Counted from the first letter of the stretch, positions 1-10,561 are shown. The stretch: 64,000 nt of DNA from Ensifer oleiphilus (GCF_013371465.1 NZ_JABWDU010000007.1:292446-356445), one strand, 5' to 3'. Numbers and translations: made by a program. The notes: generated by a model from the sequence alone, not told the origin.

Positions 1-787
1 GCAGCATGTCTCCGGTGGCAAAATCGACAAAAAGCAGACCAGCCTTGGGGTTGAGCATGAAGTTGCCGAGCGTGTTGAAAAACAGATTGCCGGCGAAGTC
101 GGGGATCGTCAGTACGCCATCCTCACCGACACGCACAAAGCCGGCCTTGCCGCCGCGATGCGAGACATCGACCTGACGCTCGCCGTTGTCGCGGTCGACA
201 AAGGAGGCGACGAAAAACGTGTCGGCATTGGCGATGATTTCTTTCGCGCGCCTGTCGAGACCGCTGAGGTGGACGGGGCGCGTCTCCGGCGGAGCGGTCG
301 GTTTACGCGCGAACGAGAAATCCCGCAGCTGGATATATTGCGGACAGTTGCCGAAGCTCTGACCGACGGAGACGGCAAAGTGATCGTCCCTCGCTCGACG
401 GACGACACCGTTCAGCCGATTGCGGCGCCGGGTTTCAAGCTGAATGCCCAGCAACGCGATGGCGTTGCCATCCTCCATCCCGGCATCGGCGGGGTCGCCA
501 CGGTCACGCGGCAAGTGAACGGTCAGGGCGTGGGCGTCCGGTGCCTGTATGAATCCCGGCTCGCCAGCGCGCAGGCTCGCCCAGACATCGCCTGAGGGGT
601 CCACGGCGCCAAGCACGATGAAGGGCAGCATCGGAAAGAACTGGCGATGCTGCTCGGGCATGAAGGTTCTAACGAAGTTGCGGCCCGGCGCATCCATGCG
701 CTCGACGACCCCGAGACTGCGTTGAATGGTAAGTTCGCCCTCGTGCCAGGGGGACGCGGCGGGGATCGGCGCAATTGTGTCCGGCAT
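1..787 (-). CDS. Pyridoxamine 5'-phosphate oxidase-like flavin protein, N-terminal part (runs off left edge)
   Basis: The frame is open from an ATG at 787 to the window edge, giving 262 residues with no stop. The protein begins MPDTIAPIPAASPWHEGELT and continues with FPMLPFIVLGAVDPSGDVWAS, VDVSHRGGKAGFV and FFNTLGNFMLNPKAGLLFVD. This is the FMN-binding split-barrel layout of the pyridoxamine-phosphate-oxidase-like family. In rhizobia this N-terminal type is often fused to a ferredoxin-reductase/2Fe-2S module, which would lie outside the window (family knowledge, not seen here). A glutathione S-transferase gene lies just upstream on the same strand (61 bp gap), so the two may share a transcript. 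The substrate cannot be told from sequence. Confidence 0.75.
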   Translation of the reverse strand, partial: MPDTIAPIPAASPWHEGELTIQRSLGVVERMDAPGRNFVRTFMPEQHRQFFPMLPFIVLGAVDPSGDVWASLRAGEPGFIQAPDAHALTVHLPRDRGDPADAGMEDGNAIALLGIQLETRRRNRLNGVVRRARDDHFAVSVGQSFGNCPQYIQLRDFSFARKPTAPPETRPVHLSGLDRRAKEIIANADTFFVASFVDRDNGERQVDVSHRGGKAGFVRVGEDGVLTIPDFAGNLFFNTLGNFMLNPKAGLLFVDFATGDML

Positions 788-846
788 CGTCTTTCTCCTT
801 GGTGACAGGCAAGGCCGGCGCGGAGCGTTCCGCACCGGCAGCGCAG

Positions 847-1458
847 TCAGGCGGCGAGGCCCGCTGCCGTTTTGTGGAAGCCGACGAAACCGGGCAGGGC
901 CTCGATACGACCAAGCCAGGCCAGCACGTGGGTGTAGCCGCTGAGGTCGACATTGCCTTCAGGCGCGCTGGAGACATAGCTGTAGAGCGCGACGTCGGCG
1001 ATGGTCGGCCGGCCGCCGAGCAGGAAGTCGCGATCGGCAAGTTCCGCCTCGATCAGTTGCAGGATGCGATGCGCTCTCGCGATCACCTCTTCGGGCCGAA
1101 GACCTGCTCCGAAGACAGTCACGAGCCGTGCGGCCGCCGGTCCGTAGGCGATTTCACCGGCTGCGACCGACAGCCATTTCTGCACTTTCGCTGCGCCGGC
1201 GGGATCTTCCGGCAACCAGTCGGCGCGGCCGAGCTTCTTTGCGAGATAGACGAGGATGGCGTTGGAGTCGGTTACCACAATGCCATCGTCGTCGAGCACC
1301 GGAACCTGACCGAAGGAATTAAGCTTGAGGAAGTCGGGTGTCTTGTGGGCCTTTGCCAGGAGGTCGACATCGACAAGGTCGTGCGGCACGCCCAGCAGGG
1401 AGAGGAAGAGTTGTGCGCGATGCGAATGGCCCGAGAGCGGGTGGCGGTAGAGTTTCAT
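847..1458 (-). CDS. Glutathione S-transferase family protein
   Basis: This is a 203-residue cytosolic GST. The thioredoxin-like N-terminal domain (about 1-80) starts [19 protein letters not shown] and carries the cis-proline segment [10 protein letters not shown] followed by the glutathione-binding [11 protein letters not shown] motif. The all-helical C-terminal domain (about 90-200) contains the typical [15 protein letters not shown] segment. Length is normal for the family. It would conjugate glutathione to electrophiles or act as a peroxidase, but the substrate is unknown. The divergent LysR gene at 1684 is its probable regulator; the 225 bp between them would hold both promoters. Confidence 0.88.
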   Translation of the reverse strand: MKLYRHPLSGHSHRAQLFLSLLGVPHDLVDVDLLAKAHKTPDFLKLNSFGQVPVLDDDGIVVTDSNAILVYLAKKLGRADWLPEDPAGAAKVQKWLSVAAGEIAYGPAAARLVTVFGAGLRPEEVIARAHRILQLIEAELADRDFLLGGRPTIADVALYSYVSSAPEGNVDLSGYTHVLAWLGRIEALPGFVGFHKTAAGLAA

Positions 1459-1683
1459 GCTAATTGTCCCTTTTATAGCCGGGTCCGTCGATCAGGGCGT
1501 CGGCAGGTGCGTGATGCCTGTCACTCGGTCGCGTCCGGCGGTAGCAAGAACCGGATCATCGGAGTGCGCTGCGTGGTTTCGGGCGGTTCGGATTGAACTG
1601 CCTTAACCAGCAATCTATGCCCTTCCAGATTTTAGCTGTAGAGTGTCATTATGATAAGTGGCCTCTCGGATATTGGAAGTTAG

Positions 1684-2577
1684 ATGGATCGACTGGACGC
1701 AATGACCGTGCTTCTCGGCGTCGTGGAAGGCGGGAGCCTGTCTGCCGCATCGCGGCGGCTGCGCATGCCGCTGGCGACGGTCAGCCGCAAGGTTTCGGAA
1801 CTGGAAACCCACCTCGGCGCGCAATTGCTCACCCGAACCAATCGGCGGATCCAGCTGACGGAGGCCGGGCGAACCTATGTCGACGCGGCGCGGGAAATCC
1901 TCGCGCGTGTCGACGAGGCGGAACGGGTGGCGGCCGGGGAATACACGACGATCAAGGGGGACCTGACGATGACGGCACCGATCGTCTTCGGACGGCTGCA
2001 CGTGCTGCCTGTCGTCGTCGATTTCCTCAAAGCCAACCCGGACGTCAACATGCGCCTGTCCTTGGGTGACCGGCTCGTCAATCTCGTCGACGATCACATC
2101 GATGTCGCACTCCGGATCGGCAACCTGCCGGACAGCAACATGATCGCAACGAAGCTCGGCACGATCCGACGCGTCGTCTACGCGAGCCCAAGCTATATCG
2201 GCCGGAACGGTCAGCCGGGTCATCCGAGCGAGCTTGCCGAGCACGATTGCATCACGTTCGAAGGCCTCATGTCGAACCGGACCTGGAGTTTTGTCGACGG
2301 AAAGGCCGAAATCGCTGCCCCGATCCGCTCACGCCTTGCGGTCAACACGGCCGAGGCCGCGGTCGATGCCGCCGTTACCGGGCTCGGCCTCACACGCGTT
2401 CTGTCCTATCAGGCGGCGCGCGCGGTCGCCGATGGTCTGCTCGTGCCGGTGCTGGAGCCCTTCGAGCACCCGGCGCTGCCGGTTCAGCTGGTCTATCTGC
2501 CGCAGGGACATGTGCCGATGAAACTCAGGGCCTTCGTCGACTTCGCCGCCCCGCGGCTCAGATCCGTGCTGAAATGA
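1684..2577 (+). CDS. LysR-family transcriptional regulator (probable regulator of the adjacent GST)
   Basis: This 297-residue protein has an N-terminal winged helix-turn-helix at about 4-62 (MTVLLGVVEGGSLSAASRRL, then LATVSRKVSELETHLGAQLL). A substrate-binding domain of the CrgA/AaeR-like subgroup follows at about 90-295, with motifs such as DLTMTAPIVFGRLHVLPVVVDF and NTAEAAVDAAVTGLGLTRVL. Divergent orientation to the GST gene is the classical LysR arrangement and suggests it controls that gene and itself. The effector is not predictable. Confidence 0.88.
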   Translation: MDRLDAMTVLLGVVEGGSLSAASRRLRMPLATVSRKVSELETHLGAQLLTRTNRRIQLTEAGRTYVDAAREILARVDEAERVAAGEYTTIKGDLTMTAPIVFGRLHVLPVVVDFLKANPDVNMRLSLGDRLVNLVDDHIDVALRIGNLPDSNMIATKLGTIRRVVYASPSYIGRNGQPGHPSELAEHDCITFEGLMSNRTWSFVDGKAEIAAPIRSRLAVNTAEAAVDAAVTGLGLTRVLSYQAARAVADGLLVPVLEPFEHPALPVQLVYLPQGHVPMKLRAFVDFAAPRLRSVLK

Positions 2578-2617
2578 GAACGATGGAAACGCCCCCAAAA
2601 GGATTTTTTCCCTGATA

Positions 2618-3589
2618 TCACCCGCTGATCTGCGATGCCTTGCCGACGATGGCGGCACGGCCTGTGGTCGCCATGGGCAGGTCACTGCCCGGTTGAAGTT
2701 GATGCGTCGCCTGCAGCTGTCGTGGTCGGTGGACGAGCGTGACCAGTACGAAGGACAGGATCATCAGCAGATACCACGCGCCGAGCTTCTGCAGCGACAC
2801 CAGCGTCCAGCCGGCGTGTTGCGAGGGATAGATCCAGGCGCGGGACCACGTTCCGATGTTCTCGGCAAACCAGATGAACAGGGCGATGAGCAGAAAACCG
2901 ACCAGCAGCGGCATGCGATGGCGGAACCGGAAGACGCGATAGTGAACGGTCGTGCGCCAGAACAGGACCGCGATGATGGCAAACAGCAGGTAACGCAGAT
3001 CGACGACGAAATGGTGGGTGAAGAAGTTGGCATAGATGGCGAGAGCCAGGAGCACCGTTGCCCACCGTGGCGGATAGTGGGTGTAGTGCAGGTCGAGAAT
3101 GCGGGTGACGCGCGCCAGATACGAGCCGACAGCGGCATACATGAAGCCTGAAAACAGCGGCACGCCGCCGATGCGAAAGAAGCTGGGTTCCGGATAAATC
3201 CAGGAGCCGACCGACGTCTTGAAGACCTCCATCAACGTGCCGACGATGTGGAAGATCAGGATAACCTTGGCCTCGGCGATGGTCTCCAGCTTGAAGGCGA
3301 GCATCAGAAGCTGAATGCCCAGGGCTGCCAGGAAAAGAAAATCGTAGCGGGCAAGGCCGATCTCTGCCGGCCAGAACAGCTTGGTCGCAATCATGAGCGC
3401 CAGCAGGGCGGCGCCGAAGAGGCATGCGAAAGCCTGCTTGATGCCGAAGACCAGAAATTCCGTCAGGCCGCCAGGGAAGCCGTCGCTTGGAAGCCGGTCG
3501 AGCAGCCGGCGTGCGACCGCATCGATGCGCGCTTCGAGTGATGTGAAACGTCTGTCGTCCGACCGCTGCGCCACGCGATTCGCCTCCAT
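2618..3589 (-). CDS. DUF817 family integral membrane protein
   Basis: The 323-residue protein has a short hydrophilic N-terminus and about eight hydrophobic segments (for example ACLFGAALLALMIATKLF, FLFLAALGIQLLMLAFKL, ATVLLALAIYANFF and LLVGFLLIALFIWFAENIG). Conserved family features include VGSWIYPEPSFFRIGGVPLF and the histidine-rich ANFFTHHF. DUF817 has no established function. The ATG at 3589 is chosen; a TTG at 3619 in the same frame would add ten residues. It is separated from the TRAP transporter genes by a strong perfect hairpin, so it is probably expressed alone. Confidence 0.85.
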   Translation of the reverse strand: MEANRVAQRSDDRRFTSLEARIDAVARRLLDRLPSDGFPGGLTEFLVFGIKQAFACLFGAALLALMIATKLFWPAEIGLARYDFLFLAALGIQLLMLAFKLETIAEAKVILIFHIVGTLMEVFKTSVGSWIYPEPSFFRIGGVPLFSGFMYAAVGSYLARVTRILDLHYTHYPPRWATVLLALAIYANFFTHHFVVDLRYLLFAIIAVLFWRTTVHYRVFRFRHRMPLLVGFLLIALFIWFAENIGTWSRAWIYPSQHAGWTLVSLQKLGAWYLLMILSFVLVTLVHRPRQLQATHQLQPGSDLPMATTGRAAIVGKASQISG

Positions 3590-3627
3590 GCCGGTGCCGC
3601 AGGTGCGATGGCCGGGCAATGCGGTCG

Positions 3628-3673
3628 AATTGTGGATCGGCCCGAGCTTAGAGGCTCGGGCCGATCCACAATT
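3628..3673. terminator. Perfect 20-bp inverted repeat, probable bidirectional terminator
   Basis: Left arm 3628-3647 and right arm 3654-3673 are exact reverse complements (AATTGTGGATCGGCCCGAGC) around a 6-nt loop (ttagag). It lies between the end of the TRAP permease gene and the DUF817 gene, where a terminator of the minus-strand galactarate operon is expected. There is no long T-run on either side, only the two T residues at the end of each arm. Confidence 0.65.
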
Positions 3674-3703
3674 TCGTTGGCGTGAGAAGCGTCAGGCTGC
3701 TCG

Positions 3704-4984
3704 CTACCGGAACAGGCTTGGCAGCCAGAGGGACAGGGCGGGGATATAGGTGACGAGCATCAACACGGCGATGCTGGCACCGAAGAACGGCCAGATCGTC
3801 CTCATCGCCTCGCGGATCGAAATGCCGCCGACGGCGCAGCCGACGAAGAGCACGGTGCCGACTGGCGGCGTGTTGAGACCGATGCCGGCGTTCAGGATCA
3901 TCACGACGCCGAAATGCACGGGGTCGATGCCAAACGCCTTGACGACCGGCAGCAGCACCGGCGTGCTGATGATGACCAGCGGCGCCATGTCCATGAAGGT
4001 GCCGAGCAGCAACAGAATGATGTTGATCAGCAACAGCACGATGATGGGATTGTCGGAGATCGCGCTGATCGCGGCGACCATGCTTTGCTGGACCTGCAGG
4101 AACGCCATCAGCCAGCCGAAGGAGGCGGCGGTGCCGATCACCAGAAGCACCATTGCCGTGGTGCGAACAGCCTGCAGCACCGCCTCGACGAAGCCGCTCC
4201 AGTCGAGTTCGCGGTAGACAAGCAGTGCGACGAGCAGGGCGTAGAACACGGCAATGCATGAGCTTTCCGTCGCCGTAAAAATGCCCGAGCGTACGCCGCC
4301 GAAGATGATGCCGATCAGGAGCAGCCCCGGAAGCGAGGCGAGCAGATAGAAGCCGAGACGGCGCAGGCCTGGGAACGGTTCCGACGGGTATCCCTTCTTG
4401 CGCGCGACCACATAGGCCGTGACCATCAGCGCTGCGGCCAAAAGCAGGCCGGGCAGAATGCCGGCAGTAAAGAGATCGGCGACGGAAACATTGCCGCCGG
4501 CGGCGATCGAATAGAGGATCATGTTGTGCGAAGGCGGGATCATCAGCGCGATGATCGCCGCGTTGACCGTGACGTTGACGGCATAGCTGCGGTCGTAACC
4601 GCGCGCCGCCATCTGCGGGATCATCAGCCCACCGACCGCGGATGCGTCGGCGACAGCGGACCCGGAAATGCCGCCGAACAGCGTCGAGGCGACGATATTG
4701 ACCTGGCCGAGGCCGCCGCGCAGATGGCCGACGATGCCGGCGGCAAAGCGGATCAGCCGGTCGGCAATGCCGCCGCGCACCATCAGGTCGCCGGCAAAGA
4801 TGAAGAACGGGATCGCCATCATCGCAAAGACGTTCATGCCGGAATTCATCTGCTGGAAGACGACGATCGGCGGCAGGCCCATGTAGATGACGGTCGCGAG
4901 CGACGCGATGCCGAGGCAAAACGCGATCGGCATGCCGATCATCATCAGGATGGTGAAGGTGCCGAAGAGAATGCTGTAGGCCAC
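3704..4984 (-). CDS. TRAP transporter large permease (DctM type) for galactarate/galacturonate
   Basis: This is a 426-residue membrane protein of the DctM family, the ion-coupled channel subunit of tripartite periplasmic transporters, at the normal family length. It shows about twelve hydrophobic segments and the family motifs GMPIAFCLGIASLATVIYMG, MMAIPFFIFAGDLMVRGGIA and GGISGSAVADASAVGGLMIP. The start is a GTG at 4984 that overlaps the dctQ stop codon by one base, implying translational coupling. An in-frame extension upstream to 5503 is out-of-frame noise over dctQ. Context with gli, gci and kdgD points to hexuronate or aldarate as the substrate (inference). Confidence 0.92.
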   Translation of the reverse strand: MAYSILFGTFTILMMIGMPIAFCLGIASLATVIYMGLPPIVVFQQMNSGMNVFAMMAIPFFIFAGDLMVRGGIADRLIRFAAGIVGHLRGGLGQVNIVASTLFGGISGSAVADASAVGGLMIPQMAARGYDRSYAVNVTVNAAIIALMIPPSHNMILYSIAAGGNVSVADLFTAGILPGLLLAAALMVTAYVVARKKGYPSEPFPGLRRLGFYLLASLPGLLLIGIIFGGVRSGIFTATESSCIAVFYALLVALLVYRELDWSGFVEAVLQAVRTTAMVLLVIGTAASFGWLMAFLQVQQSMVAAISAISDNPIIVLLLINIILLLLGTFMDMAPLVIISTPVLLPVVKAFGIDPVHFGVVMILNAGIGLNTPPVGTVLFVGCAVGGISIREAMRTIWPFFGASIAVLMLVTYIPALSLWLPSLFR

Positions 4985-5520
4985 TATGCTGCCTCCTGAA
5001 TGACGATGTCGGCGACCGGGGCATCGCCGAGCACGACATCGGCGAGCCGCTCCGCCGCGAACAGCGCGATCAGCAGGCCGCCGGCGATCATCGGAAAGAA
5101 ATCGACGCCACCCGGCCAGCCGAGCACGGGGATGGTCGCGGCCCAGGTGCCGGCGGCAAGGAGGGTCGAATAGAAGCTCATCGCCAGGCCAAAGAGGACG
5201 ATCAGCGAAAGGCTGACGAGATCCATCAGCCGCTGCACGGCGGGTGACGCCGAATGGCGCACGAAATCGAGGCCGAGATGCACGCTCTCGCGCACACCGA
5301 CGGCGGCGCCGAGCAGGATGAACCAGGACATCAGATGCAGCGACAGCGGTTCCGACCAGCTGGGCGTGTCGTTGAGCACATAGCGGGCGAAGACCTGCCA
5401 TCCGACGATTACCGTCATGGCGACGAGGCCCACACCCGAGATGTAAAGCGAGAGCCGGCTGAGCCGGGCAAGGACAGGCCTGACGACCTGTATGAAACGC
5501 CACATTGCCTTATCCTCCAT
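4984..5520 (-). CDS. TRAP transporter small permease (DctQ type)
   Basis: This 178-residue protein has four predicted membrane helices (LSLYISGVGLVAMTVIVGWQ, LMSWFILLGAAVGVRES, LVSLSLIVLFGLAMSFYS and FFPMIAGGLLIALFAAERL) and the conserved signature WQVFARYVLNDTPSWSEPL. That is the DctQ family pattern, the small membrane subunit that pairs with DctM. It sits between the binding protein and the large permease, 65 bp after the former and overlapping the latter by one base. Confidence 0.92.
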   Translation of the reverse strand: MEDKAMWRFIQVVRPVLARLSRLSLYISGVGLVAMTVIVGWQVFARYVLNDTPSWSEPLSLHLMSWFILLGAAVGVRESVHLGLDFVRHSASPAVQRLMDLVSLSLIVLFGLAMSFYSTLLAAGTWAATIPVLGWPGGVDFFPMIAGGLLIALFAAERLADVVLGDAPVADIVIQEAA

Positions 5521-5585
5521 AGACTGCAGACGAGGGGAGGGCCCGGGCGATTAGACCGGGCACCCCGTAGGCACGCCGGTTACTG

Positions 5586-6560
5586 CTAGTTGATGGCGCG
5601 GATCCGCTCGAGCAGGTCCTTCATCTGCGGATCGGTAACGAAGCGATCATAGACGGGCTTCATCGCCGCGGAGAACTCGGCCTTGTCGACCGTGACAACA
5701 TTGGCGCCGGCTGCGCGAACCTTTTCCTCCGAGGCCTTTTCCCGGGCCGTCCAGAGTTCCCGCATCTTCACCACCGATTCCTTCGCCGCCTCCTTCAAAA
5801 CCTTCTGGTCGTCAGGCGAAAGCTTGTCCCAGCTCAGCTTCGAGATCACCAGGATCTCGGGGTTGAGGGAGTGTTCGGTGAGCGTGTAGTTCTTGGCAAC
5901 CTCGAAATGCCTGGAGGATTCGTAGGACGGCCAGTTGTTTTCAGCCGCATCGACGACACCTGTTTCAAGCGAGGAATAGACTTCACCGAACGGCATCGGC
6001 GTGGCATTGGCGCCGAAGGCTTCCATCATCGCGATCCAGAGATCCGATTGCTGGACGCGCACCTTCATGCCCTTGAGATCGGCGAGTTTCTCGATCGGCT
6101 TCTTGGTCGAATAGAACGAGCGCGCGCCGGAATCGTAGAAGGCAAGCCCGATCAGCCCATGCGGTTCGAAGGCGGCCAGCACTTCGTCGCCGATCGGCCC
6201 GTCGACGGTCTTGTGCATGTGCTCGGTCGAACGGAACAGGAAGGGAAGCCCGAGCACGACGGTCTGTGGCACCAGATTGTTGAACGGTGCGGCGTTGACG
6301 CGATTCATGTCGATGACGCCGAAGCGCGTCTGCTCGATCGTGTCCTTCTCGCTGCCAAGGGCGGCATTGTTGGTGACATCGATCTTGATGCGGCCGTTGG
6401 TGCGCTTGGCGACCAGTTCGCCCATGTATTTCACCGCATCGACGGTCGGATAACCGTCCGGATGGATGTCGGCCGAGCGCAGGGTGATTTCCTGCGCCTG
6501 CAGAGTTCCGGCGCCAAGGGCAACGCCCAGGGCCAGGCAAAGCGTTTTTGCAATGTTCAT
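5586..6560 (-). CDS. TRAP transporter periplasmic substrate-binding protein (DctP type)
   Basis: This 324-residue protein begins with a Sec signal peptide ([22 protein letters not shown], cut about residue 22). The DctP fold follows, including [20 protein letters not shown], whose arginine normally binds the substrate carboxylate, [20 protein letters not shown] and [19 protein letters not shown]. It would capture an acid sugar in the periplasm and hand it to the DctQM pair. It lies 60 bp downstream of gli in the same operon. Close relatives in Agrobacterium sit beside the galactarolactone genes, so galactarate or galacturonate is the likely ligand. Confidence 0.92.
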   Translation of the reverse strand: MNIAKTLCLALGVALGAGTLQAQEITLRSADIHPDGYPTVDAVKYMGELVAKRTNGRIKIDVTNNAALGSEKDTIEQTRFGVIDMNRVNAAPFNNLVPQTVVLGLPFLFRSTEHMHKTVDGPIGDEVLAAFEPHGLIGLAFYDSGARSFYSTKKPIEKLADLKGMKVRVQQSDLWIAMMEAFGANATPMPFGEVYSSLETGVVDAAENNWPSYESSRHFEVAKNYTLTEHSLNPEILVISKLSWDKLSPDDQKVLKEAAKESVVKMRELWTAREKASEEKVRAAGANVVTVDKAEFSAAMKPVYDRFVTDPQMKDLLERIRAIN

Positions 6561-6620
6561 TTTGTCCTCCTCCTTCTTGAAACGCCGAAGCCTCCTCGCT
6601 TCGGACGAATGCGGGTGGCT

Positions 6621-7511
6621 TCAGGCATCTCCGTCCGTAAACGGCTTCAAGCCAAAGAGCCGTTCAGGATTTTCGACGAGCGCGCGGTGACGGGCTTCGG
6701 CATCGGGCAGCCAGCCCAGAACCGTGTCGGTCAGTTCGGCGTCGTCGGGATAGTCGGCGCTGGTCTTTGCAAGATTGTGCGGCCAGTTGCTGCCCCAGAC
6801 GATGCGCTCGGGCGCATGCTCGGCAATCGCGCGCGAAAGCGCGGCCACGTCGGCGTAGTCGGGACCACCGGTCTTTGAAGATTCGTAGACGCCCGCGAAC
6901 TTGAACCAGCAGTTGCCGCGGTCGATCAGGCGCTTCACGGCGGCGACTTCAGCGCCATCGGCTGCGGCACCGGAAAAGAACTTGCCGTGATGATCGAAAA
7001 CCCAGCGCGATTTGAGTTTCTTCAGTCTTGGCTCGTGCTGAAGGATATCGCTGCCATCGAACTGGACGGCGACCATCCAGTCGCGTGCAGCGGCGCGGTC
7101 ATCGATCGCTTCGAGTTCCTTAAGGCCGACGGCGCCGCCGGGCAGGTCCATGATCCGTGCGCCGATGACACCGGCTGCCGCCAGGGCGTCCAGCTCGCTT
7201 TCGGATGTTTCCGCGCCGAAGGCGGCGACGCCGCGGGCGATGGTCCCCATCGCGTTCAGGCAGGCAATCAGATTGGCATTGTCGCGCTGATGGGCATTGC
7301 CCTGGGTGATGATGACCCTGTCGATGCCGAGCCAGCGCATGAATTGTCTGTATTGATCCGCATCGGGCAGGGCACCGGCGGGAAGTGCTGGACCGCCGGC
7401 AAGGGCGGGAAAGCCAGGCAGATACATGTGCATCTGCGTATCGACCGTGCCTCTTGGCAGCGCGATCCTGGGCGGGCGACCGGAGAGCGTTCTGACCAGC
7501 ATCTCAGTCAT
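6621..7511 (-). CDS. gli: D-galactarolactone isomerase (amidohydrolase superfamily)
   Basis: The 296-residue TIM-barrel hydrolase-fold protein contains PRGTVDTQMHMYLPGFPA at the N-terminus, IITQGNAHQRDNANLIACL, WVFDHHGKFFSGAA and RIVWGSNWPHN. These closely follow the Agrobacterium D-galactarolactone isomerase as I recall it, which interconverts the 1,5- and 1,4-lactones of galactarate. The reading frame overlaps the end of gci by 8 bp, showing coupling. It sits in the order kdgD-gci-gli-TRAP, matching the known hexuronate oxidation locus. A generic amidohydrolase call would be the fallback. Confidence 0.87.
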   Translation of the reverse strand: MTEMLVRTLSGRPPRIALPRGTVDTQMHMYLPGFPALAGGPALPAGALPDADQYRQFMRWLGIDRVIITQGNAHQRDNANLIACLNAMGTIARGVAAFGAETSESELDALAAAGVIGARIMDLPGGAVGLKELEAIDDRAAARDWMVAVQFDGSDILQHEPRLKKLKSRWVFDHHGKFFSGAAADGAEVAAVKRLIDRGNCWFKFAGVYESSKTGGPDYADVAALSRAIAEHAPERIVWGSNWPHNLAKTSADYPDDAELTDTVLGWLPDAEARHRALVENPERLFGLKPFTDGDA

Positions 7512-8640
7512 CCCTCATCCGGAACTCGGCAAGCGCATCGCGGTCGATCTCGATGCCAAGTCCCGGACCATTGGGGATTTTGACGACCCCCTGGTCATGT
7601 TCGATCGGCGTTTTGATCACCGCCTGTCGAAACGGGTTCTCGGTGCGATCGAATTCCAGGATCGGCTCGATCGGGTCGACGCGCACCGGATTGGGCACCA
7701 TGGACGCCATGAACTGAAGGGCTGCCGCAATATGCACCGCCGTGCCCCAGACGTGCGGCACGATGCGGATACCGTGGAGCGCTGCCATATCGGCGACGCG
7801 TCGCGCCTCGGTGAAGCCTCCGACGCCGGCAAGGTCGGGCTGGAGAATGTCGACGGCGCGGGTTTCGACGGGTTCGCGCATGCCCCAGCGGCTGTGCCAG
7901 GTTTCGCCGCCCGCGACTGCTATCGGCTGGCCGGCGCGCACCTCGCGATAGGCGCCGAGCTGTTCCGGAACCACCGGCTCCTCGAACCAGTCGATGTCGA
8001 GTTCGGCCGCCTTGCGCCCGAATTCTAGTGCTTCGAGCACGTCATAGCCGTGATTGGCATCGACCATCAGCCGCATGTCTGGTCCGACGGCCTCGCGAAC
8101 GGTGCGAACGACCGCGAGATCTTCCTTCACGCCAAAACCGATCTTGATCTTGCTGGCGTGAAAGCCCTCGGCGCGATAACGGGCGACCTCCGCGGCATTG
8201 TCCTCGACGCGGTCGACGCCGTCGCGCTTGAAGCTGCCGGTGGCATAGGCCCTGACCGTCTCGCGGAAGCGACCGCCGAGCAGCGTGGAGACCGTCACGC
8301 CGAAATGTTTGCCCTTGATGTCCCAAAGCGCGATGTCGATCCCGGACAGGGCAGTGAGCGCGAGGCCGCGCTGGCCCTGGTCGCGCAGCGCATTGTAGAG
8401 CCGCGCCCAGATCTTTTCGGTTTCGAGCAGATCGGCCCCGATCAGCCAGGGCGTGTAGGCCGCGACCACCGCGGCGTTCGGCCTGGCCGGACCGAGGCAT
8501 TCGCCCCAGCCGGTGGTGCCGTCGTCACAGACGATTTCGACCAGCACATGGGCGCGCCGATCGAAGCGCATGGAGGCGCTTTGAAACGGCACCGCGAGGC
8601 GGTGCTCCAGGAGATGCGTGCGGACGGCCGCGATCTTCAT
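7504..8640 (-). CDS. gci: D-galactarolactone cycloisomerase (enolase superfamily)
   Basis: This 378-residue member of the mandelate racemase/muconate lactonizing group has the length I recall for Agrobacterium Gci. Visible catalytic elements are the Lys pair in FHASKIKIGFG, metal ligands Asp, Glu and Glu in LMVDANHGY, WFEEPVVPE and VAGGETWH, and a His in IVPHVWGT. The N-terminal capping domain includes ASMRFDRRAHVLVEI. The enzyme opens galactarolactone to 3-deoxy-2-keto-hexarate, the KdgD substrate. The ATG at 8640 lies one base after the kdgD stop codon. Confidence 0.93.
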   Translation of the reverse strand: MKIAAVRTHLLEHRLAVPFQSASMRFDRRAHVLVEIVCDDGTTGWGECLGPARPNAAVVAAYTPWLIGADLLETEKIWARLYNALRDQGQRGLALTALSGIDIALWDIKGKHFGVTVSTLLGGRFRETVRAYATGSFKRDGVDRVEDNAAEVARYRAEGFHASKIKIGFGVKEDLAVVRTVREAVGPDMRLMVDANHGYDVLEALEFGRKAAELDIDWFEEPVVPEQLGAYREVRAGQPIAVAGGETWHSRWGMREPVETRAVDILQPDLAGVGGFTEARRVADMAALHGIRIVPHVWGTAVHIAAALQFMASMVPNPVRVDPIEPILEFDRTENPFRQAVIKTPIEHDQGVVKIPNGPGLGIEIDRDALAEFRMRDD

Positions 8641-8641
8641 C

Positions 8642-9616
<975 letters not shown>

Positions 9617-10369
9617 TTATCGTACAGGTCCTCGCTGTTCGCGAAGCAGCGTCCGGTAGCGTGCCTGGCTGCCGCGCAGATGCCGCCGCATCGCCTCGCG
9701 CGCACCCTCCTCGTCGCCGTTTGATATGGCGATGACGATGTCGTCATGCTCGTTGTCGAGCATGGCGATATAGGCGGATTGGTCCTGTTCGCTGTCGTCG
9801 TTGCGCAACGCGCCGCGCGGGATCACGTTGCGGCCGATTATCGCCAGGAACTCGCGGAAGCGCGGGTTGTTGGTGGCTTCGGCTATGGCGAGGTGCAGGG
9901 CGAAATCGGCCTCGACGCTCGATACCCCGGCGTTGAGGCAGGCGCGCACCGCATAGTGGCGTTCGATGATCACCTCTTCCTGTGCTGGCGACCGGCGAAG
10001 GGCCGCAAGTCCGGCAGCCTCCACCTCGACGGCCGTTCGCAGCTCGAGCAACTCGATCATCGACGATACTCGCACCGGATCGACATCCTGCAGGAAAAGC
10101 GATGCGGGGCCGGTGGTCGGCGGGGCGTCGAGAACGAAAACACCGGCACCCTGGCGTGCTTCGACCAGCCTGTCAGCGCGAAGGGCCGCAATCGCCTCGC
10201 GCACGACCGTGCGGCTGACGCCATGGGCCTCGGAAAGCTGCGCTTCGCTCGGCAACTTGCCACCGGTTGCAAACTGTCCCGCGGCTATCGCCCGCCGCAA
10301 CGTGTCGGCCAGCCTCGAGGTCAACGTGCCTGTGCCGGTGCCCGGCTGCAGCTTCGTTTGAACGCTCAT
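9617..10369 (-). CDS. GntR/FadR-family regulator of galacturonate oxidation
   Basis: This 250-residue protein has a GntR winged helix at about 15-80 (TLRRAIAAGQFATGGKLPSE, then LSEAHGVSRTVVREAIAALR) and a helical FCD effector domain at about 95-235. It sits between kdgD (same strand) and udh (divergent), and repeated GTATGATG-containing sites flank it. I infer a repressor that is released by a hexuronate-derived acid. Related FadR-type proteins (UxuR, ExuR, KdgR classes) control uronate genes in other bacteria. Confidence 0.88.
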   Translation of the reverse strand: MSVQTKLQPGTGTGTLTSRLADTLRRAIAAGQFATGGKLPSEAQLSEAHGVSRTVVREAIAALRADRLVEARQGAGVFVLDAPPTTGPASLFLQDVDPVRVSSMIELLELRTAVEVEAAGLAALRRSPAQEEVIIERHYAVRACLNAGVSSVEADFALHLAIAEATNNPRFREFLAIIGRNVIPRGALRNDDSEQDQSAYIAMLDNEHDDIVIAISNGDEEGAREAMRRHLRGSQARYRTLLREQRGPVR

Positions 10370-10483
10370 CTGCTCTCCCTCTCGTGGTCATTGGCCCGCC
10401 AACCAGCTCGCCTTGTCCCACCGGTATGCCAGATTATTCGGCCTGTGGCATCACAGGGGCGATTTATTGACGTGATTGCATCA

Positions 10484-10497
10484 ACCTGTATGATGAG
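10484..10497. promoter_or_regulatory. Second candidate operator copy, upstream of udh
   Basis: ACCTGTATGATGAG matches the kdgD-side site ACGTGTATGATGGG at 12 of 14 positions and shares the 8-mer GTATGATG. It lies in the regulator-udh intergenic region, 65 bp before the udh start. Confidence 0.5.
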
Positions 10498-10561
10498 TTG
10501 ACTTCAAATGCAATGTATCGATATCCGGCCGCTGGGCGAGCCGGTTGCGGAGGGATGGAAC

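Noticed and set aside
3704..5503. A 599-codon minus-strand frame covering both TRAP permease genes
   Set aside because: Only the part from the GTG at 4984 encodes DctM; the upstream extension is arginine-rich and lies out of frame over the well-supported DctQ gene.
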